A DNA stretch of 6,449 nucleotides from Dehalococcoidia bacterium. GTDB lineage: Bacteria; Chloroflexota; Dehalococcoidia; JAENJB01. The stretch lies in NCBI GenBank assembly GCA_030690705.1, contig JAUYGE010000209.1:1-6449 (forward strand). Direction: 5' to 3'. Position 1 is the stretch's first letter; every line of letters begins with the position of its first letter. Positions 5,809-6,449 of this stretch are shown piece by piece. The notes under the pieces are model-generated. The model ran no database searches. It had not been told where the DNA came from and saw only the letters and a program-made list of their open reading frames with translations. The position numbers were made by a program, and so were the translations under genes.

Positions 5809-6067
5809 GAGCCGCTCGCTGGCGCACATAGTCGTCCAGGCTGATGGATCCCTTCTCGGAAGCCGCGAGCGACTTCTTCATGGCGAGCAAATCCTCCATG
5901 TCCTCTAGCTTCTTGAGCAGAGCCTCGTATTCATCGTAGCGTGCGAGGACGGCCTTCGGCTTCCCATGCTGCGTGATGTACAGGGGCACCCCCTGCTCCT
6001 CCAGCTCAGCCATGAGAGCGCCGAGCTTGACCTTCAAATCGCTGACCGTGACGATGCGAGTGGGCAT
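5795..6067 (-). CDS. Phd/YefM-family antitoxin
   Basis: A 90-residue antitoxin. Residues 1-50 have the Phd/YefM DNA-binding fold: MPTRIVTVSDLKVKLGALMA, then YITQHGKPKAVLARYDEYEA. The rest is a charged, probably flexible helix (KKLEDMEDLLAMKKSLAASE) ending near RQRAARVRS, which would bind the toxin. ATG 6067 has AGGAGG 9 bases upstream. Such antitoxins repress their own promoter, and repeated TTGTAC boxes overlap the promoter just upstream. The stop lies inside the start of the relE gene. Confidence 0.9.
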   Translation of the reverse strand: MPTRIVTVSDLKVKLGALMAELEEQGVPLYITQHGKPKAVLARYDEYEALLKKLEDMEDLLAMKKSLAASEKGSISLDDYVRQRAARVRS

Positions 6068-6100
6068 TGGTAACAGCCTCCTGCGCGTACTTCTAGATAA

Positions 6101-6129
6101 ATTGTACTAAGTATTGTACGAAAGTTCAA
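6101..6129 (-). promoter_or_regulatory. phd-relE promoter with overlapping operator repeats
   Basis: On the minus strand TTGAAC (6129-6124) and TACAAT (6106-6101) are separated by exactly 17 bases, a strong sigma70 match 34 bases from the antitoxin start. Two direct copies of GTACAAT (plus strand ATTGTAC at 6101-6107 and 6113-6119) lie 12 bases apart, one covering the -10 and one in the spacer. YefM, a Phd-family antitoxin, is known to bind TGTACA-centred boxes, so these are likely operator half-sites. The -35 overlaps the queA stop codon. Confidence 0.7.
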
Positions 6130-6449
6130 TCATAATACAGCACCAGCATCGCGTCGCCGAAGCTGTAGAACCGGTACCGCTGGTCTATCGCTTCCTGGTA
6201 AGCCCGCAGAAGGAACTCCCGGCCGACAAATGCCGCGGTCAGCATCAAGAGCGTGGTGCGGGGCAGGTGGAAGTTGGTTATTATCCCTTCGGTGACCCTG
6301 AATTGGAAGCCGGGGAGTATAAACAGGTCGATTCTACCAATGAAGGGAACCAGTTTGCCGTCGTTAGCCGCGGCCACCGCCTCGACCGTCCTCACCGAAG
6401 TAGTGTCTACGCACATCTCGGACACGTTACTCGGCAGGACAGCTTTTGC
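6126..6449 (-). CDS. queA: QueA, S-adenosylmethionine:tRNA ribosyltransferase-isomerase (C-terminal third; 5' part off window)
   Basis: The frame enters from the right edge and ends at TGA 6128-6126, giving 107 residues. QueA adds the ribosyl part of SAM to preQ1 at the wobble base of certain tRNAs, forming epoxyqueuosine. Conserved stretches are TTSVRTVEAVA, GRIDLFILPGFQFRV, ITNFHLPRTTLLMLTAAFVG and RYRFYSFGDAMLVL. The family usually has GTTSVR, and here Asp replaces that Gly. The 15 residues before it (KAVLPSNVSEMCVD) look unlike the usual QueA sequence at that point, so the upstream part may be divergent, frameshifted or rearranged. The last 15 codons have a second copy at 5334-5378. The phd-relE promoter overlaps the end of the gene. 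Confidence 0.85.
   Translation of the reverse strand, partial: AKAVLPSNVSEMCVDTTSVRTVEAVAAANDGKLVPFIGRIDLFILPGFQFRVTEGIITNFHLPRTTLLMLTAAFVGREFLLRAYQEAIDQRYRFYSFGDAMLVLYYD
6138..6182 (-). repeat. In-gene copy of the queA 3' repeat
   Basis: Partner of 5334-5378 in direct orientation, with starts 804 bases apart. It lies inside the queA reading frame, which then adds YYD before its stop. The pair brackets phd-relE and the vapBC wreck. Confidence 0.9.

Noticed and set aside
1..6449. CRISPR array, insertion sequence ends or transposase
   Set aside because: I saw no regularly spaced repeats, no transposase frame and no terminal inverted repeats.

Overview
This is a bacterial window of moderate GC with Shine-Dalgarno-led genes, sigma70-like promoters and a CCA-encoding tRNA remnant. 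The gene families (NfeD, DAGK-type lipid kinase, QueA, tyrosine recombinase, HicBA, Phd-RelE, VapBC) are bacterial or broadly prokaryotic, and I cannot place the organism more closely. The window has two halves that meet at a broken tRNA-Lys gene near 3456-3465.

Left half (1-3465, resident chromosome by inference): a tight minus-strand operon of three genes. A short NfeD-like membrane protein (3154-2732) is followed after 4 bases by a divergent DAGK/YegS-type kinase starting at TTG (2727-1690). After 14 more bases comes a long open frame (1675 to the left edge) that joins a thymidylate-kinase-like P-loop domain to a class I SAM-dependent methyltransferase. Two sigma70-like promoters precede the operon (3313-3284 and 3268-3240). 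A stem-loop terminator at 3346-3382 sits just downstream of the tRNA remnant. The stretch 3155-3498 has no gene except that remnant and these signals.

Junction: 3465-3418 (minus) is the 3' half of tRNA-Lys(CTT): 3' side of the anticodon arm, T-arm, acceptor strand and CCA. Homology stops in the anticodon stem, and the 5' half is not in the window. A tyrosine recombinase (3622-4638) lies beside the break, preceded by a 32-codon ORF with a strong ribosome binding site. This is the classic left end of an element integrated at a tRNA anticodon loop; the intact tRNA-Lys is expected on the minus strand beyond the right edge.

Right half (3466-6449): integrase, then a minus-strand stack of toxin-antitoxin material. 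It holds a complete short-form hicB-hicA pair (5241-4817), a wreck of a vapBC-like module (5557-5331) and a complete phd-relE pair (6067-5533) under its own promoter with repeated TTGTAC boxes. The right edge carries the C-terminal third of queA (tRNA queuosine synthesis). The last 15 codons of queA occur twice, 804 bases apart, with only synonymous differences. The outlying copy is fused in frame to the first 11 codons of a vapC-like PIN toxin. This points to a second insertion or rearrangement that used the 3' end of queA, independent of the tRNA-Lys event. The 177 bases between the integrase and hicA show nothing I can name.
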